NCBI GenBank assembly: GCA_018606805.1
Contig: JAGYWI010000016.1
Span: 1-64,000, forward strand
Length of the DNA stretch: 64,000 nucleotides
From: Candidatus Magnetomicrobium cryptolimnococcus
Lineage (GTDB): Bacteria; Nitrospirota; Thermodesulfovibrionia; Thermodesulfovibrionales; Magnetobacteriaceae
Direction of reading: 5' to 3'
Shown here: positions 42,468 to 50,590 of the stretch, in pieces
Position numbering within the stretch: the first letter of the stretch is position 1
Layout of the letters: each line of letters starts with the position of its first letter
Position numbers and translations under genes: made by a program
The notes under the pieces: generated by a model
The model's database searches: none
What the model was told of the DNA's origin: nothing
What the model saw: only the letters and a program-made list of their open reading frames with translations

Positions 42468-43157
42468 CTATTCTTTAACAATGAGAGCGATAGGTTTCTT
42501 TGATGGGGATAGTTTTTTAATTATTTCGATTATATCTGTTTCTCTTAAAGCTATACAGCCTGTTGTCGGAGTATTTTCATCAATCCAAACATGAAAGAAA
42601 ATAGCGCTGCCATTACCAGTAACAGTTGGATTTACATTATAATCAATTACGATACCGTATTTATACATATTATCGTTACGCTTCATCTTTTCAAATGACT
42701 TAGCACCAGCTGTATTTGTTACCCATTTATTGTAAGAAGGGTGTTGCGGGTCGTCTATCCAAAAATCCCTTTCCGTAGCCATGCGGTATGGCATATCAGT
42801 TTGGATATGCTCTTCATACCCAAAGACAAGACTAAGGGGAAATGCGCCACTTGGCGTCTTACCATCACCTTCACGTTTATTGCCGTATCCAGCTATTCCG
42901 TTTTTGCCTACTACAGCTACCATCGGAGGCAACGTCGTATTCCAAGTATTTGTCCTGTCCTTTTCATAGAAAATAATAGATGCCTTATTAGTACCAGCAA
43001 TTTCCTTTACTTGTATTATCTGCTCAGCATCATAGCAACAGCTGGCAAAGTCGCGAAAATACTTGTTCATTACTACTAATCGTTCATCTCGCACTCCAGC
43101 AGGATTGCATGCACACAACAGTAATAACGACACTATTGCAAAAAACAAATTAACCAT
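42468..43157 (-). CDS. L,D-transpeptidase (YkuD family), probable lipoprotein
   Basis: A 229-residue exported enzyme that would crosslink peptidoglycan or attach proteins to it. The catalytic motif is in HVWIDENTPTTGCIAL, with the nucleophile in TGC, preceded by the family's GDGKTPSGAFPL. The N-terminus has a hydrophobic signal ending LLLLCAC, compatible with a lipobox, so membrane anchoring is likely. It stands alone on the minus strand. Confidence 0.88.
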   Translation of the reverse strand: MVNLFFAIVSLLLLCACNPAGVRDERLVVMNKYFRDFASCCYDAEQIIQVKEIAGTNKASIIFYEKDRTNTWNTTLPPMVAVVGKNGIAGYGNKREGDGKTPSGAFPLSLVFGYEEHIQTDMPYRMATERDFWIDDPQHPSYNKWVTNTAGAKSFEKMKRNDNMYKYGIVIDYNVNPTVTGNGSAIFFHVWIDENTPTTGCIALRETDIIEIIKKLSPSKKPIALIVKE

Positions 43158-43251
43158 ATCTAAAATATTATACTTATATCTTTCAAAAAAATAAACTACT
43201 TATTTAATAAAACAGTAATGAGGGCTATTTATTGTTTTGTAAGTGCCTTTA

Positions 43252-44121
43252 TTATTTCCGTCCTTCATAGGCTGGCTCAATATGTATAACCACATCTACG
43301 ACATCTTTTATATTATTTTTTATGGTGTTTTCTACGTTGTGAGATATTGTGTGTCCTTCTTCTATGCTTAAGCCGGCTGTTACAAGTATATGTAAGTCCA
43401 AAAAAATATGGCCATCCGTTCCTCTGGTTCTAATTTTATGGCAACCTATAACCCCTTGTACGCCCTCTGTTAAATGTTGTACTAATCCAGCGTCTAATTT
43501 TTTGGTATCCACAAGTATTGATGTTGTTGTCTTTAATACGCCAAGACCCGCCCTCAGTACAAGAAAACCAACAACCGTCCCTGCTATTGGGTCTGCTTCG
43601 TGAACCCCCAACTTTACCAAAACCAGTCCGATTATAACCCCAATTGTTGCATATATATCACTTTTTGTGTGTTTAGCATCTGCTATTAGATATTCACTTT
43701 GTAGCTTATCACCCATATTTTTTTCATATCTACTAACAAATATGTTTACACATAAGGTAAATACCATTACAACAAAACTGTCAATACCAATAACAGGAAC
43801 CTCTTGCTCTTTCAATGAAACATATACGCTTTTAAATATCCCATAACAGGTGGAAAACATCATTACTGCTATAAATAACGTAAATAGGGTTTCGTGCTTT
43901 CTATGACCATATGGGTGTTCTTCGTCTGAAGGACTACAGGACATGTATATGCCAATGATGCCAACTATATTAGAGATGCCATCAAAAAGCGAATGATAAC
44001 CATCAGAGGTTATCGAAACCGAATCTATGAGTAATCCATAAATTATTTTCAAGGACGACACTAAAAGGTTGAAAATAAGGGTTATCACCAATACTTTATT
44101 TATTTCTGTTTGTCTGTTCAT
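43252..44121 (-). CDS. Cation diffusion facilitator transporter
   Basis: A 289-residue CDF transporter. Six membrane helices cover residues 10-200. The metal site residues are in SDGYHSLFD (helix II) and DAKHTKSDI (helix V), followed by a cytoplasmic C-terminal domain (about 200-285, with RTRGTDGHIFLDLHILV). The site resembles those of zinc, iron or manganese exporters of the inner membrane. Magnetosome MamB/MamM belong to this family, but no other magnetosome gene is here. Confidence 0.92.
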   Translation of the reverse strand: MNRQTEINKVLVITLIFNLLVSSLKIIYGLLIDSVSITSDGYHSLFDGISNIVGIIGIYMSCSPSDEEHPYGHRKHETLFTLFIAVMMFSTCYGIFKSVYVSLKEQEVPVIGIDSFVVMVFTLCVNIFVSRYEKNMGDKLQSEYLIADAKHTKSDIYATIGVIIGLVLVKLGVHEADPIAGTVVGFLVLRAGLGVLKTTTSILVDTKKLDAGLVQHLTEGVQGVIGCHKIRTRGTDGHIFLDLHILVTAGLSIEEGHTISHNVENTIKNNIKDVVDVVIHIEPAYEGRK

Positions 44122-44246
44122 TTTTTTTATGTCTACTACATTACTACATTAAGTGCAAATATATTATAAAACAATGATATAATAAAACTTTCAATGATAG
44201 AGTAAAAAAATTATCTAATATTGTTTATAACGCGGAGTGTGTTAAG

Positions 44247-45173
44247 GTGACTGTAAAAGAGGGCGTTTTAAGAGATATATTGCGTCTTATCGTATGGTTT
44301 CCCATTCGGTGGTTATTGGGGATTCTTCCTGTTGAGATTGGCTTACTGATACTGCACTTTATGGGGGATATACACTATAAACTTGCAAAAGGTAAGGCAA
44401 ACTTGTTGTTAAAAAATATTTCATATATTAAAAACGAGGACTTACCCTCAAACCTTGTTAAGCATATCAAGGCATATTACAGAAACCACTATATAGACAG
44501 GCTCATGATTTTCCTCTTCCCAAGATTCAAGGAGAGGGCTATTAGAAACCTTATTGAAATTGATGGAATGGAAAATATAGATGAAGCGCTTAAACATAAT
44601 AGCGGTGTTTTACTTGTCCATGGCCACTTTGGCCCAGTACATATACCACTTGTGGTTTTTTCAAGGCTTGGCCTTCAAATGAAGCAAATAGGTTTTCCAA
44701 CCGATGAAGGACTTAGTTGGATTGGTAGACATGTAGCCTTTAGGCTGCGCTTAAAGTATGAGGCGAAAATACCTGCTCAAATTATAATGGCCGACTCTTT
44801 TTTAAGACCAGCATTTAAATGGCTAAAGGATAATGGCATCATTATGATAACAGGCGATGGCACTGGAACAAATACACGTATTGGAAGACACCATCTCTTT
44901 GATTTTTTGGGCTATAAACTATATTTTCCGCTTGGCCCTGCTAACTTGGCTATTAAAACAGGTGCTGCCATATTGCCTCTATTTATAGTGCCAGGTGAAA
45001 ACAAGGCATATAAAATAATTGTGGAAAAACCCATTGACAAATATCTTGGTCATGACAATAGAGATATTAAAATTACTGCTTATTTTGTTAAGCGACTCCA
45101 ATATTATGTACATAAGTTCCCGGCTTTTTGGCATTTTCTTGATAAATTTTATAAAGGTGGATTGATACAGTAA
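44247..45173 (+). CDS. Lysophospholipid/lipid A acyltransferase family protein
   Basis: A 308-residue LpxL/HtrB-type acyltransferase. A membrane-proximal N-terminal helix (FPIRWLLGILPVEIGLLIL) precedes the catalytic block VLLVHGHFGPVHIPLVV, where the HGHFGP histidine replaces the HX4(D/E) layout loosely. ITGDGTGTNTRIGRHHLFDFLG matches the later acceptor region. It starts at GTG behind GGAG, and heads a four-gene operon of envelope lipid or glycan functions. It likely adds a fatty acyl chain to a lipid. Confidence 0.85.
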   Translation: MTVKEGVLRDILRLIVWFPIRWLLGILPVEIGLLILHFMGDIHYKLAKGKANLLLKNISYIKNEDLPSNLVKHIKAYYRNHYIDRLMIFLFPRFKERAIRNLIEIDGMENIDEALKHNSGVLLVHGHFGPVHIPLVVFSRLGLQMKQIGFPTDEGLSWIGRHVAFRLRLKYEAKIPAQIIMADSFLRPAFKWLKDNGIIMITGDGTGTNTRIGRHHLFDFLGYKLYFPLGPANLAIKTGAAILPLFIVPGENKAYKIIVEKPIDKYLGHDNRDIKITAYFVKRLQYYVHKFPAFWHFLDKFYKGGLIQ

Positions 45174-45188
45174 GCAGATTTTATTTAT

Positions 45189-46355
45189 ATGTACAAGATA
45201 ATTGATAAAAAGAAACTCCTTGTTACCACTTTAGCTGATTTTATAGGGAAACTTATATTTTATCCCAAAAAATTTATTATTAAACAAGAACCTATTGATG
45301 TAAAACAAGTACGACAGATTCTTATAATACGCACTGCATACATTGGGGATGTTATGATGACAGTTCCAATACTGAAACCCTTAAAAGAGAAATTTAACGG
45401 TGCACATATTACCTTTTTGACATCAAACGCTGCCCATTGTCTACTTATTGGCAATCCATATGTTGATAGGATTATTACCTTTGACCCTTTTTGGTTTTAT
45501 CGCTCATCAATTAAAGCATATATCCAGTTTATAAACTCTATTAAAACTGAACGTTATGACCTTATAATAGAAGCAAGGGCAGATATAAGAGACCTCATGT
45601 TTATAGTGTATCCATTGCGGGCAAGGTATAAAATTAGCTATAGTATAGGAGGCGGTGAATATTTTTTAACACATAATGTGCCATATGTTGGCTTAAAACA
45701 TAAAGTGGACTTCCATCTTGATTTAGTAAAATATCTGAGCTGTAATACCCAAAAAGTGGACTGGGCGGTGTATTTATCTGATGATGAAAGACAAACAATT
45801 ACAAATATTATGAATAGATACGGCATAGACACTCCATTTATAGCCTGCCACCCAGGGGCAAGGCTGCCTTTAAAGATATGGCCAACTACTAAATGTGCTA
45901 CACTTTATGATATAATTGCGCAAAATTTAAAAAAGCCCCTTGTTATATTTGGTAGCTATAATGATAAGCCCATAATCGCAGAAATCGTATCGCTTATGAC
46001 GCAAAAGGCAATTAACCTAGCAGGCAAGATTAATCTCAGGCAGCTATCAGGTATACTTAAAAAGGCAGCACTTTTCATCTGTAACGATAGTGCCCCGATG
46101 CACATAGCTGCTTCTGTGCAAACCCCAACTGTAGCTATCTTTGGACCTTCTAAAAGTGTTGAAACAGCTCCTTATGGAAACATACACAGGATTGTTGAAA
46201 AAGACTTTGCATGTCGTTACAGTTGTACTGAAAGCGTTTGTAAGTTTAAGCGTTATCATGCCTGTATGACAGACATATCCGTATATGATGTCTTTCATCA
46301 GGTAGAAGATATATTAAAGGAGCTAAACCCAAATGTTCAAAACACACATAATTGA
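45189..46355 (+). CDS. Glycosyltransferase family 9 (heptosyltransferase-like)
   Basis: A 388-residue inner-membrane-associated glycosyltransferase. The N-terminal Rossmann domain has ILIIRTAYIGDVMMTVPILKPL, and the donor-binding domain has CHPGARLPLKIWP and ICNDSAPMHIAASVQTPTVAIFGPS, all typical of ADP-heptose:LPS heptosyltransferases. A Cys-rich end (CRYSCTESVCKFKRYHAC) is common in the family. It starts 16 bases after the acyltransferase, and its 3' end overlaps the DUF362 gene by 23 bases. Confidence 0.92.
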   Translation: MYKIIDKKKLLVTTLADFIGKLIFYPKKFIIKQEPIDVKQVRQILIIRTAYIGDVMMTVPILKPLKEKFNGAHITFLTSNAAHCLLIGNPYVDRIITFDPFWFYRSSIKAYIQFINSIKTERYDLIIEARADIRDLMFIVYPLRARYKISYSIGGGEYFLTHNVPYVGLKHKVDFHLDLVKYLSCNTQKVDWAVYLSDDERQTITNIMNRYGIDTPFIACHPGARLPLKIWPTTKCATLYDIIAQNLKKPLVIFGSYNDKPIIAEIVSLMTQKAINLAGKINLRQLSGILKKAALFICNDSAPMHIAASVQTPTVAIFGPSKSVETAPYGNIHRIVEKDFACRYSCTESVCKFKRYHACMTDISVYDVFHQVEDILKELNPNVQNTHN

Positions 46356-47583
46356 AGCACAAACGGTAAGTGAAATTAAAAATAAAGTAAAGGAAACGCT
46401 CGTTAAACACTACGTAGATGAACTACCAACGGATAAATCTGCCAAGCTAATCATCAAACCAAACTTAAACAGCAATATGAATGCCCTTACTGGAAATACT
46501 ACTGATTTGCGTCTTATTGCAGCTGTAGTTGAATTTCTAAAAGACCTTGGCTACAGCCATATTACTATAGCAGAAGGTACTAATAGCGGATTTTACAGAA
46601 ATAAAATTAATATAATTGAGCGGCTTAAGGTTGATAAACTTGCAGCGTACTACGGTATTTATATTAAAGACCTTAATTATTCGGAAGAGGTCTTCATAGA
46701 TTTTGAAAATAACCAAAAGGCGGGCGTTGCTAAAGAGTGTATAGAGGCAGAGGCTATCATAAATATGCCAAAACTGAAAACACACTTTGAAACCGGCATG
46801 AGCCTTTGCTTGAAAAACCTTATCGGTTGCCTCGTTGGTCAAGCAAATAAAAAGAAAACCCATTCAGCCCTTGCTTATAATATCTTAAACATAAATAAAG
46901 TAATTAAGCCTAAAATCCACGTGGTGGATGCTATCATATCAATGGAGGGTCTTGGACCAACAAGAGGAACCCCTGTAAAGACCGGTATGGTGTTCATTGG
47001 AAAAGACCCATACATACTTGATTTAATTGGCGCACGCCTTGCTGGTGTTGATTATCACAATGTAACTACCTTAGCCATAGCAGAAAAAACAGGGCTTATC
47101 AGTAACGAACACCTAAGCTTTATTGATAAAATGAACTTGCCAGTTACATTTTCCTTTAAACCACCAAAAGCCGGACCAATTGCATCTTTTATACATAGTC
47201 CAAAAAGACAGAGATATTTTCTTGCCATACGTAATACTGCATTTTTTAATAAAGTCTGTTCAACCGAATCAGCCGGTAAAATTCTCTACCTAACAGGGCT
47301 GCGACAAGACATTTTTCTACATAACGAAATGAACTGCGAAAGATTATCTTTAAAAAAACAATTGTGTAAACAATGTGGTAAATGCGCCACCTACTGCCCA
47401 ACCGGCCTTAATCCAGTTGACGTTATGCCAATTGATATGCCACCTGCTATTCACAAGGGATGCCTCGGTTGTCTTTACTGCTATACAGTCTGCCCATATG
47501 AAGCAATAGAGTTTCACGGTACCGCTGGTTTTTTTGGTGAACAATTACGCCAGTACAATAATATTATAAAGGAGATAGCATGA
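46333..47583 (+). CDS. DUF362 protein with two 4Fe-4S clusters
   Basis: A 416-residue protein. The DUF362 domain (about 10-300) has the conserved KPNLNSNMNALTG, EGTNSGFYRN, MPKLKTHFETGMSLCLKN and a later GxxD region. A ferredoxin-type C-terminus holds CKQCGKCATYCP and CLGCLYCYTVCP, each a 4Fe-4S site. DUF362 proteins are thought to be redox or phosphoryl-handling enzymes; the function is unknown. It overlaps both neighbours, so it is part of the same envelope operon, perhaps supplying electrons to the radical SAM enzyme that follows. Confidence 0.85.
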   Translation: MFKTHIIEAQTVSEIKNKVKETLVKHYVDELPTDKSAKLIIKPNLNSNMNALTGNTTDLRLIAAVVEFLKDLGYSHITIAEGTNSGFYRNKINIIERLKVDKLAAYYGIYIKDLNYSEEVFIDFENNQKAGVAKECIEAEAIINMPKLKTHFETGMSLCLKNLIGCLVGQANKKKTHSALAYNILNINKVIKPKIHVVDAIISMEGLGPTRGTPVKTGMVFIGKDPYILDLIGARLAGVDYHNVTTLAIAEKTGLISNEHLSFIDKMNLPVTFSFKPPKAGPIASFIHSPKRQRYFLAIRNTAFFNKVCSTESAGKILYLTGLRQDIFLHNEMNCERLSLKKQLCKQCGKCATYCPTGLNPVDVMPIDMPPAIHKGCLGCLYCYTVCPYEAIEFHGTAGFFGEQLRQYNNIIKEIA

Positions 47584-49019
47584 AGATAACCTTCTTAAAC
47601 CCACCTTTTCATAAGAAATTCTCAAGACCACAACGTAGCCCAGCCGTAACTAAAAGCGGTACGCTCTACTACCCCATGTGGCTTGCCCATGCAGCGGCTC
47701 TTTGCGATAGCGTTGGACACGAAATAGATTTTATTGATGCCCCAGCAGATGAGCTTAACTTAGTTAATGTAATCCAACGTGTAACAGCCTTCGCTCCGGA
47801 ATTACTCGTTGTTGAAACAAGTACACCAAGTATATATAATGATGTCCACGTTTGTAATAAATTAAAAGAGGCTCTGCCATCTATATTTATAACCCTTGTT
47901 GGTACACATGTATCCGCGCTGCCAAAGGAATCCTTAGAATTATCAGAAAGTATTGATGCCGTTACCATTGGTGAGTACGATTACACAATCAAAGAACTAG
48001 CCGATAAAGTGGATATTAAAACTATTAATGGCCTTTGCTATAGGCTTGGTAAAGATATATTTTTTACTGAAAAAAGGCAGCTAATAGCCGATATAGACAG
48101 CCTTCCCTTTGTTAGTACTATTTATAAAAAGTTCTTAAAAATGGAAAACTATTTTAATCCTAATGCCCTACATCCTATGGTTACTATAACGGCAAGCCGC
48201 GGCTGTCCTCAACAGTGTATATTTTGCATCTACCCACAAACAATGATGGGACATAAATTTAGACTTAGAAGCGTTGAAAAGGTTGTCAAGGAAATTACAT
48301 ACATAGTTGAAAATTTTCCAGGTGTCAAATCAATATTTTTTGAAGATGATACTTTTACAGTAACAAGGAAACGCTGCATTGAAATATCCGACGGGATAAT
48401 GCAAAGCGGTATTAAAATATCCTGGACAGCTAACTCACGCGTTGATTTAGACTACGAAACTATGAAAATAATGAAACGAGCCGGCTGCCGATGTTTGTGT
48501 GTAGGGTTTGAAAGCGGTAGTCAGATACTCCTTGATAATATAAAAAAACATATTACTACAGAAAAAACAGCTAAGTTTATGGAAAATGCTAAAAAAGCCG
48601 GTATCTTAATTCATGGATGTTTTATCGTTGGTCTACCCGGTGAAACAAAACAAACAATGGAAGAAACCCTATCTTTTGCTAAAAAACTCAACTCCGATAC
48701 TGTACAATTTTACCCCATAATGGTGTACCCCGGCACAGAAGCCTACAACTGGTACAAAGAAAGAGGGCTTATCTCTACTAATGATTTCTCCAAATGGCTA
48801 ACCCCGGCAGGCTTACATAATTCTGTTGTAAGAAGCGAAAATCTGACCGCAAAAGAATTGGTTAGCTTCTGCGACCACGCAAGGCGCTCTTTTTATCTGC
48901 GCCCAACATATATTCTATACAAACTTAAACAGTCCCTACTTGATGCAGATGAACTAAGAAGAAATGTTAAATCCGCCAAAACATTATTTAAACATCTCAT
49001 CCGTGGTTCAGATATTTAG
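47580..49019 (+). CDS. B12-binding-type radical SAM enzyme
   Basis: A 479-residue radical SAM protein. The N-terminal half is a cobalamin-binding-like fold but no DxHxxG is seen, so any cobalamin would bind without the histidine ligand. The cluster motif CPQQCIFC (C209, C213, C216) is followed by SWTANSRVDLDYETMKIMKRAG and CFIVGLPGETKQTMEE, matching BchE/HpnR-type enzymes. ATGA overlap with the DUF362 gene. A C-methylation or ring change on a lipid or sugar built by this operon is likely, inferred from context. Confidence 0.87.
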   Translation: MKITFLNPPFHKKFSRPQRSPAVTKSGTLYYPMWLAHAAALCDSVGHEIDFIDAPADELNLVNVIQRVTAFAPELLVVETSTPSIYNDVHVCNKLKEALPSIFITLVGTHVSALPKESLELSESIDAVTIGEYDYTIKELADKVDIKTINGLCYRLGKDIFFTEKRQLIADIDSLPFVSTIYKKFLKMENYFNPNALHPMVTITASRGCPQQCIFCIYPQTMMGHKFRLRSVEKVVKEITYIVENFPGVKSIFFEDDTFTVTRKRCIEISDGIMQSGIKISWTANSRVDLDYETMKIMKRAGCRCLCVGFESGSQILLDNIKKHITTEKTAKFMENAKKAGILIHGCFIVGLPGETKQTMEETLSFAKKLNSDTVQFYPIMVYPGTEAYNWYKERGLISTNDFSKWLTPAGLHNSVVRSENLTAKELVSFCDHARRSFYLRPTYILYKLKQSLLDADELRRNVKSAKTLFKHLIRGSDI

Positions 49020-49082
49020 GAAAAAAAGAAAAGAAAAAAAGAAAGAAAGAAAAAGAAAAAGAAGAAAAAAAAAGATAGAGGT

Positions 49083-49177
49083 GCGGGGGAAAACCCTTTT
49101 AGGCAAAAGGTGCGTAGGCGCACTCCCAAACCCCGCACCCCTTACGGGAGTGCGCCTACGCACTTCCTAAAACTTCT
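49083..49177. repeat. GC-rich hairpin repeat, copy 6
   Basis: GCGGGGGAAAACCCTTTTAG, two arms GTGCGTAGGCGCAC and GTGCGCCTACGCAC, and ACTTCCTAAAACTTCTGG. It lies between convergent genes after a purine-rich run (49020-49079). The rest up to 49313 shows no gene. Confidence 0.85.
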
Positions 49178-49313
49178 GGCTTGTTACCTCTTTAGTTATC
49201 CTTCTACCTTTACTATACTCCAATTAAACATTCCTTTACTTTACTTAATGGAAAGGGTGATAATCCCCTCCCCACATTGTTTTTTTGCAATTTCTTCAAA
49301 AAAATTTTTGGTA

Positions 49314-50147
49314 TTAACCTAACTCTTTGTAATATCTATCAACGGTAGAAACATAATTTCTGGTTTCTGAAGGCATGCGTTCAGGTCTTTTTTCAACATT
49401 ACCCATACCCCAGTTATACGCTGCAAGTGCCAAGCGGTGATTGCCACGATACCTATTTAAAAGTTGACTTAAGTATTTAGTTCCACCCATAATATTTTGT
49501 TCAGGATCAAAAGAATCAGTCACCCCAAGGTCTCTGGCTGTGCCTGGCATTAGCTGCATAAGACCCCTTGCACCAACAGGGGATACCGCTTTCGGATTCC
49601 CAGCACTTTCTGCCCTTATTACCGCATGAACCAAGTTAGGGTCTACTCCATACTTATTTGCTGCCTCATTGACAATATGTTCATAATTATGCCTTATACC
49701 ACTTTTAGGTTGTGAGTATTTACCCTCTTGAATTTCATTACTAATGTCCTCTGCAAACATATTTACATACGTACCTTTGTTCGATATTGACTTATGAGCA
49801 ACTGGGGCTTTCTCTGCAAAGTTTTCAGGAAATGGGTTTTCTGACACCTTGTCAACATTATGACGGTGTACAACTGATGGATAAATACTTCTTGGTAAAG
49901 TGTTTGTAACAGGGAAAAACATTCCTCCTGATGGAAAATTATTTTCCTGCATGGACATTGTTGAAATAAACATCCTTTCAAGTACGTGATTTAAGAAACT
50001 CACTACAGCAACGTCTAAAGGCTGGGAGTTTACTAAATTACGTATTTCTTCTGTTACTTCGTTTTTAAAATTACTATTTCTTATTGGCCCAAATGTTGAA
50101 GAAATTGCAAATTCTTTTGAAAGCTTATCATGTATGTTTTCTATCAT
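49314..50147 (-). CDS. Lytic transglycosylase (SLT domain)
   Basis: About 277 residues. The C-terminal half is a Slt-type muramidase: AVIRAESAGNPKAVSPVGARGLMQLMPGTARDLG, with catalytic Glu in RAES, and LALAAYNWGMG. The N-terminal half is unassigned but has QPLDVAVVSFLNHVLERMFI and SGGMFF, loosely like a rod-binding FlgJ N-domain. No signal peptide is obvious. The ATG at 50147 is preferred to an upstream TTG. Likely opens peptidoglycan for an envelope-spanning structure. Confidence 0.88.
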   Translation of the reverse strand: MIENIHDKLSKEFAISSTFGPIRNSNFKNEVTEEIRNLVNSQPLDVAVVSFLNHVLERMFISTMSMQENNFPSGGMFFPVTNTLPRSIYPSVVHRHNVDKVSENPFPENFAEKAPVAHKSISNKGTYVNMFAEDISNEIQEGKYSQPKSGIRHNYEHIVNEAANKYGVDPNLVHAVIRAESAGNPKAVSPVGARGLMQLMPGTARDLGVTDSFDPEQNIMGGTKYLSQLLNRYRGNHRLALAAYNWGMGNVEKRPERMPSETRNYVSTVDRYYKELG

Positions 50148-50171
50148 AATATTATAAATTTGCAAATATCA

Positions 50172-50250
50172 TACCAACCGATTTGATAAGGACACTAAGT
50201 GTAGATAATAAAAATAGGGGAACCTCAAAGGTTTTCCCCCACTCCTCTTT
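50172..50250. repeat. Partial repeat copies
   Basis: ATACCAACCGATTTGATAAG and GTGTAGATAATAAAAATAGG match part of the neighbouring MITE. GGTTTTCCCCCACTCC matches the end of the GC-rich hairpin repeat. No gene is seen here. Confidence 0.6.
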
Positions 50251-50300
50251 TTCCTTAACTTAATGGTATTGGTCCAATATGTTTTTTTTCAATATTCAAT

Positions 50301-50586
50301 CAATACCGTTCGGCATAAATATTGTTTAAATAAAATTTCACAAATTTATAACACCTTTCGATTTGATAAGGACAAAGTGTAGATAATAAAAATAGGGCAG
50401 ACACATAGGTCTGCCCCTACAATACCCGTATTTTTGTAGGGGTGAACCTTTCGCGTGTTCGCCCTTAATTTTTGTTACCTATTAAATCGAAATGCGCTAA
50501 TGACAAATAGAGTCAAAATAAATACACCGTGAAAGTGTTTTTAACTGTAACTATACCATCAGCATAATTAATGCCGAACGGTATTG
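50301..50586. mobile_element. 286-bp MITE with perfect terminal repeats and target duplication
   Basis: CAATACCGTTCGGCAT at 50301-50316 is mirrored exactly at 50571-50586. ATATTCAAT flanks it on both sides (50292-50300 and 50587-50595), a 9-bp target duplication. The interior holds paired motifs around GTAGGGG ... CGCCC and no coding capacity. The right-hand duplication overlaps the stop codon of the acidic-repeat gene, so insertion occurred exactly at that stop. Confidence 0.85.
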
Positions 50587-50590
50587 ATAT

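Noticed and set aside
43252-44121. Magnetosome transporter MamB/MamM
   Set aside because: Sequence shows only a general CDF protein and no other magnetosome gene occurs in the window.
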